From: Madurella fahalii
Taxonomy: Eukaryota; Ascomycota; Sordariomycetes; Sordariales
Direction of reading: 5' to 3'
DNA length: 64,000 bases
Assembly: GCA_029876055.1 (NCBI GenBank)
Contig: CM056876.1
Span: 2,480,001-2,544,000 of the forward strand
The translations under genes and the position numbers were made by a program. Shown here one piece after another: positions 35,889 through 47,664 of the stretch. Every line of letters begins with the position of its first letter. Position 1 is the first letter of the stretch. The notes beneath the pieces are model-generated. The model was not told the DNA's origin and ran no database searches. It saw only the letters and a program-made list of their open reading frames with translations.

Positions 35889-38547
35889 ATGCGTTTTGCC
35901 TCGGTGTTGCTGGCTGTTGCCAGCATCGTGTCGACCGTAAAGGGGCACTGGCTTGGGGACATACCTCGTGAGAACGGCAGTTCTAGAAAGCTGGTGTGGC
36001 AATGCTAATTGTTCGGCAGATCGAGGGTTCGCACCCTTCGCTGGATCGGCGAATTATCCTGTGTTCCGCAACGTCAAGGACTACGGGGCAAGGGGTAGGT
36101 TATCCTAGAAAGGCCTGCTAGACAGCGTCTGGCTGCTACGGCAATGGAGGACATGCAGTTGACATAACAATAGGTGATGGCGTTACGGACGATACGGCGG
36201 CTATCAATGCTGCCATCAACGCCGGGAACCCCTGTAATAGGGGCTGTGTAAGTCGACCTTGGGGCCGAGGGACCTGAGTGCAGAGTTCTCATGATATCTC
36301 AAGGCATCGACCACCATGACTCCGGCCGTCGTCTACTTCCCCGCTGGCACATACCTGATCTCCTCGTCGATCCTACCCGCGTACTTCACTCAGCTCATTG
36401 GCGATGCCGCATCGCCACCGACGCTCAAGGCGACTCCAAATTTTGCCGGCTTTGGCCTCATCGACGGAAACCCATACTATACCGAGGTGCTCAACTGGAA
36501 GTCTGTCAATGTCTTCTTCCGCCAAGTGCGCAACTTTGTCATCGACACCACTGCCATTCCCCCGGGGACCGCCGCCACGGGAATGCACTGGCCTACGTCC
36601 CAAGCCACCAGTCTCCAGAACATTGTGTTCAACATGCCGGCGACGCCCGACGTCGTCCATGTCGGCTTGTTCATTGAAGAGGGCAGTGGAGGGCTCCTGG
36701 TCGATCTCACCTTCAACGGTGGCGCTTCAGGCGCGAGCATGGGGAATCAGCAGTATACCATGAGGAACTTGAGGTTTAACAACTGCAAGACTGGTGAGTT
36801 TGTGAGCCGGTCCCTTTCTGCGCACTGCGTGATATTGACAACAGGAAGCCATCATTCAAATTTGGAACTGGGGCTGGACCTACCACGGATTGTCGATCAA
36901 CAACTGCCAGGTGGGCATCGACATCTCTGCCGGCGGCGCAGAGAACAAGCTCAACGTGGGCTCTGTAACCTTATTTGACAGCACCTTCACCAATGTGCCC
37001 GTTGCTATTCTCACGGCTTGGAACACGGGCACTAACCCTGACACGGCCGGCAGCCTGGTGATGGAGAACATCGCGCTCAACAACGTGCCTGTGGCAGTCC
37101 GGGGCCCCGGCGGCAGCACAATGCTTGCTGGAACGGCTGGGTCGATGACCATCCAGGCATGGGCCAACGGCCACAGCTACACGCCTTCGGGCCCTCGCGA
37201 ATTTGCCGGTCCGATAACCCCTAATACTCGCCCGGCATCTCTGCTCGCTAGTGGCGGTCGGTACTACACGAGGTCCAAGCCGCAGTACGAAAACCTCCCG
37301 GCTTCGGCATTCATCTCGGTCCGCGAGGCTGGCGCAAGGGGCGATGCCTCCACCGACGACACGGCCGCGCTGCAAGGAGCCATCGACCGCGCCGTCGCAG
37401 AAGGCAAGATCCTGTTCCTCGACTACGGGCTGTACCGGGTCACGCGCACCATCCGAATCCCCCCCGGTGCGAAGATCGTGGGCGAGTCGTTCCCCGTCAT
37501 CCTATCGGCGGGCGCCTTCTTCAACGACGTCAACAACCCCAAGCCCGTGGTCCAAGTCGGCAGCACGTCGGGTCAGCCCGGGCAGGTCGAGCTGACCGAT
37601 TTCATCGTGTCCACGCAGGGGGTGCAGGCGGGCGCAATCTGCATCGAATGGAACCTTGCCAGTGTCGGTACGCCGAGCGGCATGTGGGATGTCCATGTAC
37701 GCATTGGCGGCTTCACGGGCACGCAGCAGCAAATCGCACAATGCCTCAAGAAGCCAGGCAACCCGACGGTTGACCCGAACTGCATTGTTGCGTTCATGGC
37801 GATGCATGTGACTCGTGGAGCGAGCGGGCTGTACATGGAGAACGTGTGGTTGTGGTATGTCTGCAACAAGAACAAAACGGTAGAGGGACCGAGCTGACGT
37901 GAACAACAGGACTGCCGACCATGATATTGATGAGCAGCTCAACACGCAGATTACTATCTATAGTGGACGCGGAATCTGTAAGTGGACTCTTCCCTATTTC
38001 AACACCCGGCCGGTACTGATTATCTGTAGACATCGAGTCCGAGACGGGCCCTTTTTGGCTCTGGGGCACTGGCTCCGAGCACCACGTCCTTTATCAGTAC
38101 CAGCTGGCCAACACGAAGAACGTCTTCATGGGCCAGATCCAGACCGAGACGCCGTATTTCCAGCCAGTGCCGAACGGGCTCGTCCCGTTTAATCCCGTCG
38201 CCGCGCTCAACGACCCGGATTTCAGGGCTTCGTGCGCCGGCGTGCAGGGCAACTGCGCGGCTGCATGGGGTCTCCGTGTCATCAACTCCCGCGACGTGCT
38301 CGTGTACGGCGCCGGGCTCTACTCATTCTTCGACAACTACAGCACGGCGTGCTCGACGTTTGCGGCGGGACAGACGTGCCAGCAGCGGATAACTTCGGTC
38401 GAGGGCCCAGCGGTTAATGTGAATATCTATAACCTCAACACGATCGGCACGAGGGAGATGATCAATCGGGATGGGGCGTTGGTAGCGTGGTTCGCGGATA
38501 ACGTGAACACCTTTGCGTCGAACGTGGCGGTGTACAAGAGCAACTAA
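35889..38547 (+). CDS. Secreted GH55 beta-1,3-glucanase
   Basis: Seven exons, 35889-35967, 36020-36094, 36174-36247, 36304-36793, 36849-37854, 37910-37977 and 38030-38547, give 769 residues, the normal GH55 size. Residues 1-19 form a signal peptide ending VSTVKG before HWLGDI. Two right-handed beta-helix halves follow. The first has HRGFAPFAGS, NVKDYGARGDGVTDDTAAIN, PAVVYFPAGTYLIS, PTLKATPNFAGFGLIDG and VFFRQVRNFVIDTTAIPP. The second starts near residue 394 with ISVREAGARGDASTDDTAAL. A late segment YIESETGPFWLWGTGSEHHV is typical of the family. GH55 enzymes are exo- or endo-beta-1,3-glucanases that attack laminarin and fungal cell-wall glucan, for remodelling, autolysis or mycoparasitism. Intron 4 must use an AAG acceptor at 36848, because the CAG at 36844 shifts the frame. 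Confidence 0.93.
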
Positions 38548-38718
38548 TGGAGAAATGGGCAGTGGATGACGGCGTGGATCACGGATGATATCGTGGGTAC
38601 CTTTGCGTCAAACGGACCGGTATACGAAGAGTTGGTTGATGGGTAGAGAGGGGGCCTGTACATAGGCAAGCTTTTAGGGAGGATACAGCAAGCGTACATA
38701 TATTTCCGCATCAGACAG

Positions 38719-39893
38719 TCATCCATCCAACGAATACCCGATATCCTTCCCTTGATTCTCCCTCCCAAGCGCCACCAGCCGTCTCCTCATCCCCTCAGCC
38801 GTCTCCCTCTCCGGTCCGTCCCCCAACCCCGAGAAGTCACACCGATCCACCCACTCTCCGACTCCATGCTGCAACACATTCCTCGCCCGCTGCCGACTTC
38901 CCTTGACATGCCCCACCGAGCCATGCAGCGTCATCCTCTCCTTTCCGGCCTCATACACGCCGCGATGGAGGATATTATTGTCATAAAACACCACATCCCC
39001 GGGGCGCAGTTTCACTCTCACCATGCCAGGCAGCTGGTCCTCGTACGGATCCGCCGCCCTCTCCACCGCCGTCCTCACCCGCCTGTGGCTCCCGGGGACG
39101 ACGATCAAGCTGTCGTCCTCAAACAGCGGCAGATTCCACTGCGTATGCAGAAACACCTTGTCGCCGCCACCGCCGTCATCATCGTCGCGCCGCACACCCA
39201 GCCGCTCGGCCTCCTCGTCGGGGGTCGCCGACGACGGGATGTCGTCGCGGTGCCAGCGCAGCGCGAACCCCCGCGCCCCGTCCGGCCGCACCAGCATGTT
39301 GAGCAGCTCCATCACCAGCGCCTCGTCCCCTTCCCTCCCCGCCGGCAGGCCCAGCAGCTCCTTGGCCACGCCCAGCAGCGGCGGCGCAAAGTAGGCGCGC
39401 GCGAACGCGTCGCGGTCCGACTGCGGCACGGGCAGCGAGGGGTGCAGCAGGTGCTGCACGCCCCAGATGCCCGTCTGCGCGGGGACGAGGCTGGCGTCCC
39501 AGGGCGGGAATTGTTTGCCGACTGTGCGGATGTCTTGGGTTGGTGGGGGAAGGTTAGTTGGGTGGGTTGGTTCTTTTTTGCCATTGTGCTTCTTCAGTTT
39601 GGGGAGTAGTGGTGGTAGTGGTGGTGATGGTGGTGGTGGTCGTCCTGGGAGGGGAATCACAAGAGGCATCATTCCAACCCCCCTGGTTCCCCCCTCCCCG
39701 GACGGCGGGTGACGGGGTCGAACGGTTACGGGTTGCACATACGTGGCCAGGCGCCGGTGCGGGCAATCTCAGTCAAGCGGGAGGCGGCGTCACGCAGCGT
39801 GGATAAGTCTTGGGCGGAAAGGATGGAAGGGATTATGACATAGCCGTCGCGACGGAGGGAGGTGAGGTGCGGGTGGGCGTCGGTGTCTGTCAT
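38719..39893 (-). CDS. Phytanoyl-CoA dioxygenase (PhyH) family protein
   Basis: Two exons, complement of 39743-39893 and 38719-39533, give 321 residues. The 209-bp intron (39534-39742) is long for this window and holds GGT-type triplets. The spliced junction reads RTGAWPHIRTVGKQFPPW. The Fe(II)/2-oxoglutarate facial triad is visible as His145-x-Asp147 (LRWHRDDIP) and His240 (NNILHRGVY). An Arg about ten residues later (KERMTLHGSVG) probably binds 2-oxoglutarate. The family hydroxylates varied substrates, from phytanoyl-CoA to fungal secondary metabolites, and the substrate here cannot be told. No peroxisomal PTS1 ends the protein (GYSLDG). The gene is tail-to-tail with GH55 with only 171 bp between stops. 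Confidence 0.88.
39609..39640. repeat. GGT-type triplet run in PhyH intron
   Basis: Mostly GGT and GTG triplets with one GAT, inside the 209-bp intron of the PhyH gene. It is read as poly-(ACC) on the coding strand. Confidence 0.75.
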
Positions 39894-40579
39894 TGTGGCT
39901 TGGATGGAGCGAATGACAGAGAAGGTGTTTTCTCGACTGAGCGTTTAACGGGATTATTAGGGGCTGGGTGTGGAGTGTAAGCTGTGGTGGTTACGTGCTC
40001 ATGGCATTTGATCATGGGGGATGGACAATGGATTATCGATGGAGGGGAGTTGGAGTCGAAGAGGGGCACTCGGATGGCACTGTGGGGTAGCACTGGCGCA
40101 GATGCTCCCATGCGGAGACTGCCCCGAACCTGTGGGGAAGGTCATGCTGATTCTGGGGTAGAAGAGGACTTTGAGCTTAGATACAACGTTACTTTTGCAA
40201 CTGAGAGGAGAATACGGTTAACTAAACTGGGGCATATCGGTGCTTCTCTCTCTTGCAGAGGGGTCTTAAGACTCGAGTGACACCAAGCTCTATCAATAAT
40301 TTGTTCTTCCCAATAACAAACAGAGCAAAATAAGGCGGAGATAGACCAGGTTGTCAAGCAATCAGCCCCTTGAGCAGGGTTAAGATGACATAATCCTCTC
40401 CCATTCGTCCGAAAGATGTGCACGTGCTTTCGCGACACGGGAGACGCCAACTTTGTTGGAACGCATCGTCGCGTCATCAGCTGGTGGAACAAAGCTCAAT
40501 CCGCCTCCGGGTGATTTTGACTCCCAACACATCTATCGCTCTCATTAAACCAAAGTGACACCTGTACATAACCATCGTT
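39894..40579. other. Divergent promoter region, PhyH and DUF2461 genes
   Basis: About 690 bp between two divergent start codons. It should serve both genes. No additional gene is supported. Confidence 0.6.
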
Positions 40580-42001
40580 ATGCCTGCCCGCAAGCGTAAA
40601 TCCGCGCCTGTTGTAGAAGAGGCGCCATCAACTCCCGACGCCCCTGCCTCCCGCCGACGATCACTGCGCGTCAGTTCATCCGGCCAAAAGAGCAAGTACT
40701 TTGAAGCAGATTCAGACTCAGATGCTACCGAAGATGGGCGTGCGTCCGTAAAGGTCCGTGGCCGGGGTAAACCGGGCAAAAAGGCTAGAGTCAAGGAGCC
40801 AGAACCAGATGAAGACCTCTATGAAGATGAGGTGCCGGAGTCGGAGAAGGACGCCGCTGAGAGCGAAGAGGAATTCGACGAAGATGCCCCGCCAAAAGTG
40901 ACCTTCATCCCGCTGCCCAAGATGCGCGATACCGGGGGAGTTGATTACGCCGACGACAGGCTGCACAAGAACACTCTCGCCTTCCTCAAAGACCTCAAGG
41001 CCAACAACAAACGGTCATGGCTAAAGGGTAACCTCTTCGCCCTCACCTCCGAGAAGATAGTCAACCACACACTAACCCAACCGGTAGCCCACGACGCCGA
41101 ATACCGCCGTGCCCTCAAAGACTGGGAGTCGTACGTCACAACCCTCACCGACAAGATCATCGCCGTCGACCCGACCATTCCCGAACTCCCCTTCAAGGAT
41201 GTCAATTTCCGCATCTACCGCGACATCCGCTTCAGCAATGATCCCACGCCCTACAAGGTACGTCTTTTTTTTTTTTTTTTTTCAATAAACCATCCCAGTC
41301 AAACTAAATCGTACAAATACTTACCCCAAAAAGCCTCACTTCTCCGCCGCCTTCTCCCGGACAGGCCGCAAAGGCCCCTACGCATGCTACTACGTCCACC
41401 TCGAGCCCGGCGGGAACAGCTTCGTCGGCGGGGGGATCTGGCACCCCGACAGCGGGGCGCTGGCCAAGCTGCGCGCGAGTATCGACGAGCAACCCCGGCG
41501 CTGGAGGCGCGTCCTGTGCGAGCCGAATTTCCGGGATACCTTTCTTGCCAGCCGCGTCTCCAAGACTGCTGCCGCCGCCACCAAAAAGACGGGCAAGAAG
41601 GGTAAGAAGAAGAAGGCGGAAGGAGGAGGGGAGACGGGCGAGGATGAGGATGAGGAGGCGGCGGTGCTCAAAGCGTTCGCCGAGGCGAACAAGGAAGGGG
41701 CGTTGAAGACGCGGCCGAAGGGGTTTATACCGGAGCATCGGGACCTGGAACTGTTGAAGCTGCGGAATTTCACGGTGGGGAAGAAGGTTGGGGACGATGT
41801 GTTTACCGCGCTGGAGGGGGGACAGGAGGAGGTGGTGGGGATTGTGAGGGCCATGGTTGGGTTTGTGAGTGTTTCTACCGTCCGTCTGATATGGCATGGT
41901 TTCTTGCGGTTTTGCTGACTCGGATTTTTTTGCAGATAACGCACCTGAACCGTATCGTCATGCCGGACCCGGGGGATGATTCCGAGTCGGATGAGGAGTG
42001 A
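40580..42001 (+). CDS. DUF2461 domain protein, nuclear-type tails
   Basis: Three exons, 40580-41257, 41334-41864 and 41936-42001, give 424 residues. Introns are 76 bp (with a long T run after the GTACGT donor) and 71 bp. The first 115 residues are basic then acidic (MPARKRKSAP, EPDEDLYEDEVPESEKD). The core from about residue 130 fits DUF2461 (TLAFLKDLKANNKRSWL, VNFRIYRDIRFSNDPTPYK, YYVHLEPGGNSFVGGGIWHP, SIDEQPRRWRRVL, FIPEHRDLELLKLRNFTV). A KKTGKKGKKKKAEG stretch and an acidic run are inserted in its C-terminal half. The domain is widespread in bacteria and fungi and has no established biochemical role that I know of. The KRK and KKK clusters suggest nuclear import, which is inference. The last short exon encodes 21 residues ending DDSESDEE. 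Confidence 0.87.
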
Positions 42002-42622
42002 ATACCTGGCAATAACGACATGCCGCTTGGAAAGGATCTTAATTTGGATATGAGTTTCTCGAGTTTTTGGATTGTTTGTAAGACGCGGTTTGTTATAGTG
42101 TCAACTTGGATGCCCAGCCATAAAAGCCGAACCCAGCATGTTGATGATGGAACTTGATGCTTCCTTATTGAGACATTCACTTACCACTGATATTTCATTT
42201 TCCCCGCTACCTCTGTAGCTACGTCATATATATCCCTGCGAGGCATCCTGTCAGATATGTGACTAGGGTGCGAGAAATAGGTTAGTGACCCTACACGGGA
42301 AATACGGCGATGGATATTATTGAGGATGCTAGTGCAACATGTTCGGCAGCAACACGTAGGCAAGACACCTAGCTCTAGAAAAACCACTTCATTATTACGG
42401 TGGGTATCGAGTATGGGATATCTGAAAGCCAGCCACGCTCCATCAAAACACAAAGCAACATTTGGTATCGTCGGTATCATTCCCATATCCGCGGCGCAAT
42501 AAACGTCCATCAAAAGGGACATGCCGGCAGCCGCTTTCGACAGTGCCTCCCTTATAGGTCATCGGCTGATTTATACTGCCGTGTTATCGCATTATTGGGA
42601 CATTAGTCGCTGTAGCAGGTGC
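42002..42622. other. Convergent intergenic stretch
   Basis: About 620 bp between the 3' ends of the DUF2461 gene and the Ala-rich gene. It is relatively AT-rich and shows no gene. Confidence 0.5.
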
Positions 42623-43557
42623 TTAAGCGGCCGCAGTGGTGGGCACGGCCGCGGCGGCGGCGGGAGCGGGAGTAGCCGCGGTCTCCTCTTTCTTTTCCTC
42701 GGCGGCGGGGGCCTCGGCCGGCGCCGCGGTCACCTCGGCGGGTGAAGCAGCAGCGGAGCCAGCGTCAGCTGCAGCGGCAGTAGCCGCAGGCGTCTCGGTA
42801 GTAGCTGCAGCGGCAGGAGGCGCAGCGGTTTCGGCGGGGGGAGCGGGAGTAGCGGACGCGTCAGTGGCAGCAGCAGCAGCAGCAGCAGCTTTGGTGAAGT
42901 CAGTACAGGTCCAAGCGCGATTGTGCCACCTCAGTCTCGGAACGAACCAGGAGCGGGGGTAGTGGCCTCCTCCTTCTTCTGCTCAGCGGCGGGGCCCTCA
43001 GCGGCAGGCGGGGCAGTAGTGGCGGTAGCGGCGGTATCGGCAGCGGCGGTATCGGCAGCGGCGGCAGCAGCAGCGCCAGTCTCGGCTTGATTGCCCTACG
43101 CGTCAGTTCCGAGCTCTGTATAGCGAAGTAGCGTGCCCTCGAAAACTCACCAGTGGGTGCGGCAGCGGGGGCAGGGGTAGTCGCCGTCTCCGTCTTGGTA
43201 GCTTCGATAGCACCAGCGGCAGTAGTGGCGGCCGGGCCGGCGGCAGTCGTCTCCTCGGTCTTTGCGGGCTCGGTTTTGGCCTGGGCCCTCTTCTCACCCC
43301 GCTTCTTGAAGGCAGCCTTGAGCTTGCTCTTCAGGTTGTCAAGCGCGCCAAACGCTGCGGGGACGGCACGGTTAGCTGTTCTGTTCATCTCCCGTTGCGC
43401 AAGACACTCCGCTGAAAAGCGTTGCTAGTCGGCGAGGCATGGCTGCCAGCGTTTCCCCAGCAAATATCGCGGGAATTGGTGATGGGTTACTCGTGCTTCG
43501 TACGAACCAGACAAAAGACAAGACATTGGAGGGGCAGAACTTACGAATGCCGGGCAT
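42623..43557 (-). CDS. Small Ala/Pro/Thr-rich protein, unknown function
   Basis: Four exons, complement of 43545-43557, 43151-43354, 42948-43085 and 42623-42888, give 206 residues. Introns are 190, 65 and 59 bp. The gene is inferred from splice signals that keep one frame. The first exon codes only MPGI. The joined N-terminus reads MPGIPFGALDNLKSKLKAAF followed by KKRGEKRAQAK, a short amphipathic, basic helix. Everything after residue 35 is low complexity: Ala, Thr, Pro and Glu with Lys-Lys-Glu-Glu patches (EQKKEEATT, EEKKEETAA) and an Ala run coded by GCT repeats. The family is not recognised. The helix plus acidic/Ala tail could suit a membrane- or chromatin-surface protein, but nothing in the sequence decides this. 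I do not know its function. Confidence 0.65.
42868..42888. repeat. (CAG)7 triplet run coding poly-Ala
   Basis: Seven CAG units on the plus strand read as GCT codons on the minus strand. They start exon 4 of the Ala-rich gene right at the splice acceptor. Confidence 0.85.
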
Positions 43558-44893
43558 TTTTGCGGTGCAGATGGGCGATCAAATGGCTCAACAGGGCGGT
43601 GGGAGGGAGGGACACAAAACAAAGGCGCTTCTGCCTGGGACTCTATGGGCGATGGATGATATATCAATGTCGAGGAAACATCAAAATTGCGGAAGGAAAA
43701 GGAGGGAACAAAGGACCACAATTCGTCCTCCCGACAGATAAATAGTCCAGGGGGTCACGCTGACGCGCGGGTCTTGAATTACAGGCCTCTCGCGCTGCAT
43801 TTTGCACCCCCCGGTCTCGCTACCCCTGTATCTGAGACATGGACAAAGCTCGGCTCACCAACAGCCCAAAACTCAAAAGAGCCGGGGTGCGGATGGCCTC
43901 AAGACAAACACGAGTCTTGTTCATTGCCGATAATAAAATGGATAATAAAACGGATACGCGAACGGATCCCGGATGGCTTGGAAATCCCATTTGTCTGCAG
44001 CAGGTGTTGCCCTGAGCCTCCCGTCACCGCACAGGGCGATGTCAAGGTCCAGTGCGTTGGGATTTGCGGGTGGCATGTGCTTAATCGTCTCATCTGCAAC
44101 TCGCATATCGCTACCAGGTTTATCCCCCCCAAACGAGAAGGGGGGCGGCTAACCGCCGTGTCTTCTATTTTAGTATCCAGGCTGGTTTATCGTCTTGTTT
44201 CTTAGTCACAGATCCACGGCAGCATTGGGCTCTTCAGCAATAGCAAGAAATTGCCAGAATCCAGGGTCCAAAATAAGGGTCTTGTCATGGAGCACTACCA
44301 GTACGCTAAGTAACCCCATGCAGGCATCCAGTCACTAGTGCAAAGCATAAAACGCCGCATGGGAATAATGACGGGAAGCCTACGCACAGGCCACTCAGCA
44401 GATAACCCTAACCCGATTAGCTATTCCATTCAGCACCATCCAACGCTTTGCCAACGACATCAAAAAAGCTAGCATTAAAGGTACTGCTAGGGATACACGA
44501 TCTCTGAGAATTGGGAGTCTTAGTTTGCAGAATTATCCCAAATTTTCTTCCCTATCCCCAAGCTCGCTAAGACTAACCCCCGTCCACAGCGTCATATAGA
44601 CCGCCTGGGCAAAAGACCGGGCGTGGGTTGCACTAGCAAAGCATGGAGCCTTTGTGCCCAGCCGATAGATGGGTGCTAAGTTTGAAGAAGCCTTTCGTAT
44701 GCATGAATGGACTGCTTTGGAACATCGCCTATCTACCTGGACGAGAACTGCTTGTTGAAAACAGACCGCGAGGATGCCAAGGCACGAACCCAAAGAGCTA
44801 TGCAACCGACATCACCCAGGAATAACAGAAAATACATGCAGATTACACATAGAACCCATCAAGACCTCAGCCGCACGATCTCCATCTTAAACC
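43558..44893. other. Intergenic stretch, Ala-rich gene promoter
   Basis: About 1.3 kb between the Ala-rich gene start and the phosphoglycerate dehydrogenase stop, both on the minus strand. It is AT-richer than the neighbouring coding DNA at 44200-44890. No gene is supported. Confidence 0.5.
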
Positions 44894-46754
44894 CTACAAC
44901 CTCACCAGGCTGACATTCAAGATGCCTTCTGACTTTCCTAGCTCTCCTAGCACCCCGTCCGTCACTTCCCCATCCACACCCAAAATCATTAGTGCTTCTC
45001 GTTCGGCAGCCCCGCTTCCCCCGTCGACAGGCCCGTCGACTACAGAAGGCGCGGCGGCAGCCAACCCGCCATCTAGCGAAGCCACCTGCATAAATCGGAT
45101 GTTGATGCCATGCTTGCCCAGCACCATGCCGACGTTGCCAATCTTGCCCGGCTCGTCATAGTTATGCAGCACCAACAGCGTGCCTTCAGGGTGGAAGTTG
45201 GCCGTGAAGCGGCCCAGCTTGGATATGAAGATGGCATTCCCGCTCACATACCCCTCAATGACCTGCTCGCCGTCCTGGGAGCCCCCGTCGTTGCTCAGAC
45301 TGCGCAGTGTCACGGCGCTGGCGTACGTGGGCACGGCGCCGCCGTTGCGGACATGCTTCTCGTCAATGGCAATGCCCCTCTCCTTGGCGATGAGGGTGGC
45401 ATTGACGATGTTGACGTCGCGCCCCCCGGCGTCGCTGATGGAGCTCACCAACCCCTTAACCAACGCCGCGAACAGGGGGCGCGTGTTGCTGATGCCGGCC
45501 AGCTCACCGTGGTAGACGAGCTCGAAGCGCCGGCCACCGACCATGCCTCCACGCTGCCCGCCGGCAAAGTGCTGCGTGTAAAGGCTACCCATGCGCTCAA
45601 CGCTGTTGGGGGGTTGTGTAGGGTCAGCAATGAGGAATTGAAAAAAAGCGAGTTAAAGGGGGGCCGGGGGAAACATACAGACGAACGAACGGCTGCAACC
45701 GTTTGTACTCCTCTGGCAAGATCAGCGGGGCATTCACCGCGGCTGTCGGCAAGCCCCCCTTCAGAATCTCCACCACCTGCGTGCACACGTCCATCGACAC
45801 GTTCTCCTGCGCCTCCACCGTGCTCGCTCCAAGATGCGGTGTGCTCACCACCTTGGGGTGAGCCGCCAACTTCGCGGCCACGGACCCCTCAACCGGCGGC
45901 TCCGAGGTAAACACATCCAAGCCCGCCCCGGCGATCCACCCCTCGTCCAACGCCTTCAGCAGCGCCTCCTCATTATACACGCCGCCGCGGGCCACGTTCA
46001 GCACCCTCGCCGTCTTCTTCATACTCCGCAGCTCCTTCTCGCCGAGCAAGTTCAGCGTGCTGGCCAGCAGCGGGGTGTGGACGGTGAGGAAGTCGACGTC
46101 GGGGAGCAGGCCCTCCAGGTCGGCGCGCAGCTCGACGCCCTCGCGCTCGGCGACGCCCTTGCTGGCGTAGGGGTCGAAGACGACGACGCGCATGCCCAGC
46201 CCGACGGCCATGCGCGCCACCTTCATGCCGACCTTGCCGAAGCCGACGATGCCGAGCGTCTTGCGGCCCACCTCGACGCCCACCAGCTTGCCGCGCTCCC
46301 ACCGGCCCTCCTTCATGCCCTTGTCGGCGCGCCCCACGTTGCGCGCCGTCGCGAGCAGCAGCGCTATCGTGTGCTCGGCCGCCGCCAGGATGTTGCCGCT
46401 CGGCGAGTTGACCACGACGATGCCCTGCCGCGTGGCCGCCTCGACGTCGATGTTGTCGACGCCGACCCCGGCCCGCGCCACCACGCGGAGCTTGTTGGAC
46501 GCCGCCGCGAGCACCGCCGCCGTGACCTTGGTCTCGGACCGGACGATGAGCGCGTGGTACGACGGGATCAGCCGCAGGAGGTCGTCGGCTGAGAGTGGCG
46601 GCGAGAGGGGGTTGTCAACTTGGAAGCCTGTCGCGCGGAGCAGGGCGAGCCCTTCGGAGGAGAGCTTCTCCGGGACGAGGATGCGCGGGGTGGAAGGGGG
46701 TGGGGTGGTGGTGGTGGTGGTGGCGGGAGGAGGATCGACGGCGGAGGGGGACAT
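44894..46754 (-). CDS. D-3-phosphoglycerate dehydrogenase
   Basis: Two exons, complement of 45679-46754 and 44894-45602, with a 76-bp intron, give 594 residues. A Thr/Pro-rich N-terminus precedes the substrate domain (RILVPEKLSSEGLALL, VVARAGVGVDNIDVEAATRQ, NSPSGNILAAAEHTIALLL). The NAD site is GFGKVG at 171-176. Catalytic residues of the 2-hydroxyacid dehydrogenase family are Arg256 (VARGG), Glu285 (DVFTSEPP) and His307 (TPHLGAST). The C-terminal half has an intervening ASB domain and an ACT domain (LVLHNYDEPGKIGNVGMVLG). This is the long, bacterial type I form. It oxidises 3-phosphoglycerate to 3-phosphohydroxypyruvate, the first step of phosphorylated serine biosynthesis in the cytosol. 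The ACT domain suggests serine feedback, which is inferred from the family. Confidence 0.93.
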
Positions 46755-47664
46755 CTTTAGTTGTGGTGATTTGGGCAGTTGGGGTAGTGGTCAATGTCAA
46801 TGATGAGGCAGCTACAGTAGCAGAACCGTCTGTGTAAATAGGGAATTGGCCAGGAGAGAAGGTCTAGAGATGCTGGTGATGGGCCGAGAGAAAGGACCAG
46901 ATTATAACTTGGATACCCCGCGGTCTCCCTCTCCAAACGGGGCTGCCTCACAGGACCCTCGATCTCGGGGTCGTCTCCCCCGGAGCTACGACAGCCTGCA
47001 GGACGACCAAAACTGTCAATGTTGTCCATGTACAAACTGCAGGGTCACGCCAAGCGGCTGCATCAGTAGCCGACATCTCCGGGGAGGGGGACACTCGGAT
47101 AGGTGGCGGGGGTAAAAAGATGTGCTACCTTCATCCGATGTCTGTAGACGACAAGATGACATAACATCGGCCGGCGAACCGAGAGCCAGCCATTCTTGTC
47201 CCGTTTCGGCCGTCTGCCCACGCTCCATTATCTACCGCCACTTGTCATAGCTTCTCACGGGGATGGCTCAAAGGATGATCGAGGGTGGTGGACCTATGCC
47301 GTTGCTTTATTTGAGCCATGTCTTTGAATGAAACATTGATCCTCCCACTCCTCAAACCCCTCATTCCCCCACGTTTGACTAATGTGGGCTGCTGCAGCTG
47401 GCCGTCAAATGGGCAGCTTGTCCTCTGATGGCATCTTCTGGTTGGCTGATGCAGTGATGTATCGACTTCGCCTCGTCCCACTGAACAATGTTCCGCCGCC
47501 TGCAGTGCCGATGCGTTTCGGCGGCGTGGGTAGGGGAGTCCCTAACTTGGTTGCCCTGTATCGGAGAATGGCGACATCAAAGAGTCACGCGCCCAGTCCT
47601 GCAGCTACAATGCTATTTTGCCGCAAAAGCAGCATGGTAAGCGGATAATGACCTTTAGGAACGA
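46755..47664. other. Intergenic stretch, PGDH promoter and glo1 3' region
   Basis: About 0.9 kb between two minus-strand genes. It should contain the phosphoglycerate dehydrogenase promoter. No other gene is supported. Confidence 0.5.

Noticed and set aside
38752..39609. Plus-strand frame of 285 codons, His/Arg/Pro-rich
   Set aside because: Antisense of the PhyH exon, which has an intact catalytic triad in the other strand.
45834..46592. Plus-strand frame of 252 codons
   Set aside because: Antisense of phosphoglycerate dehydrogenase.
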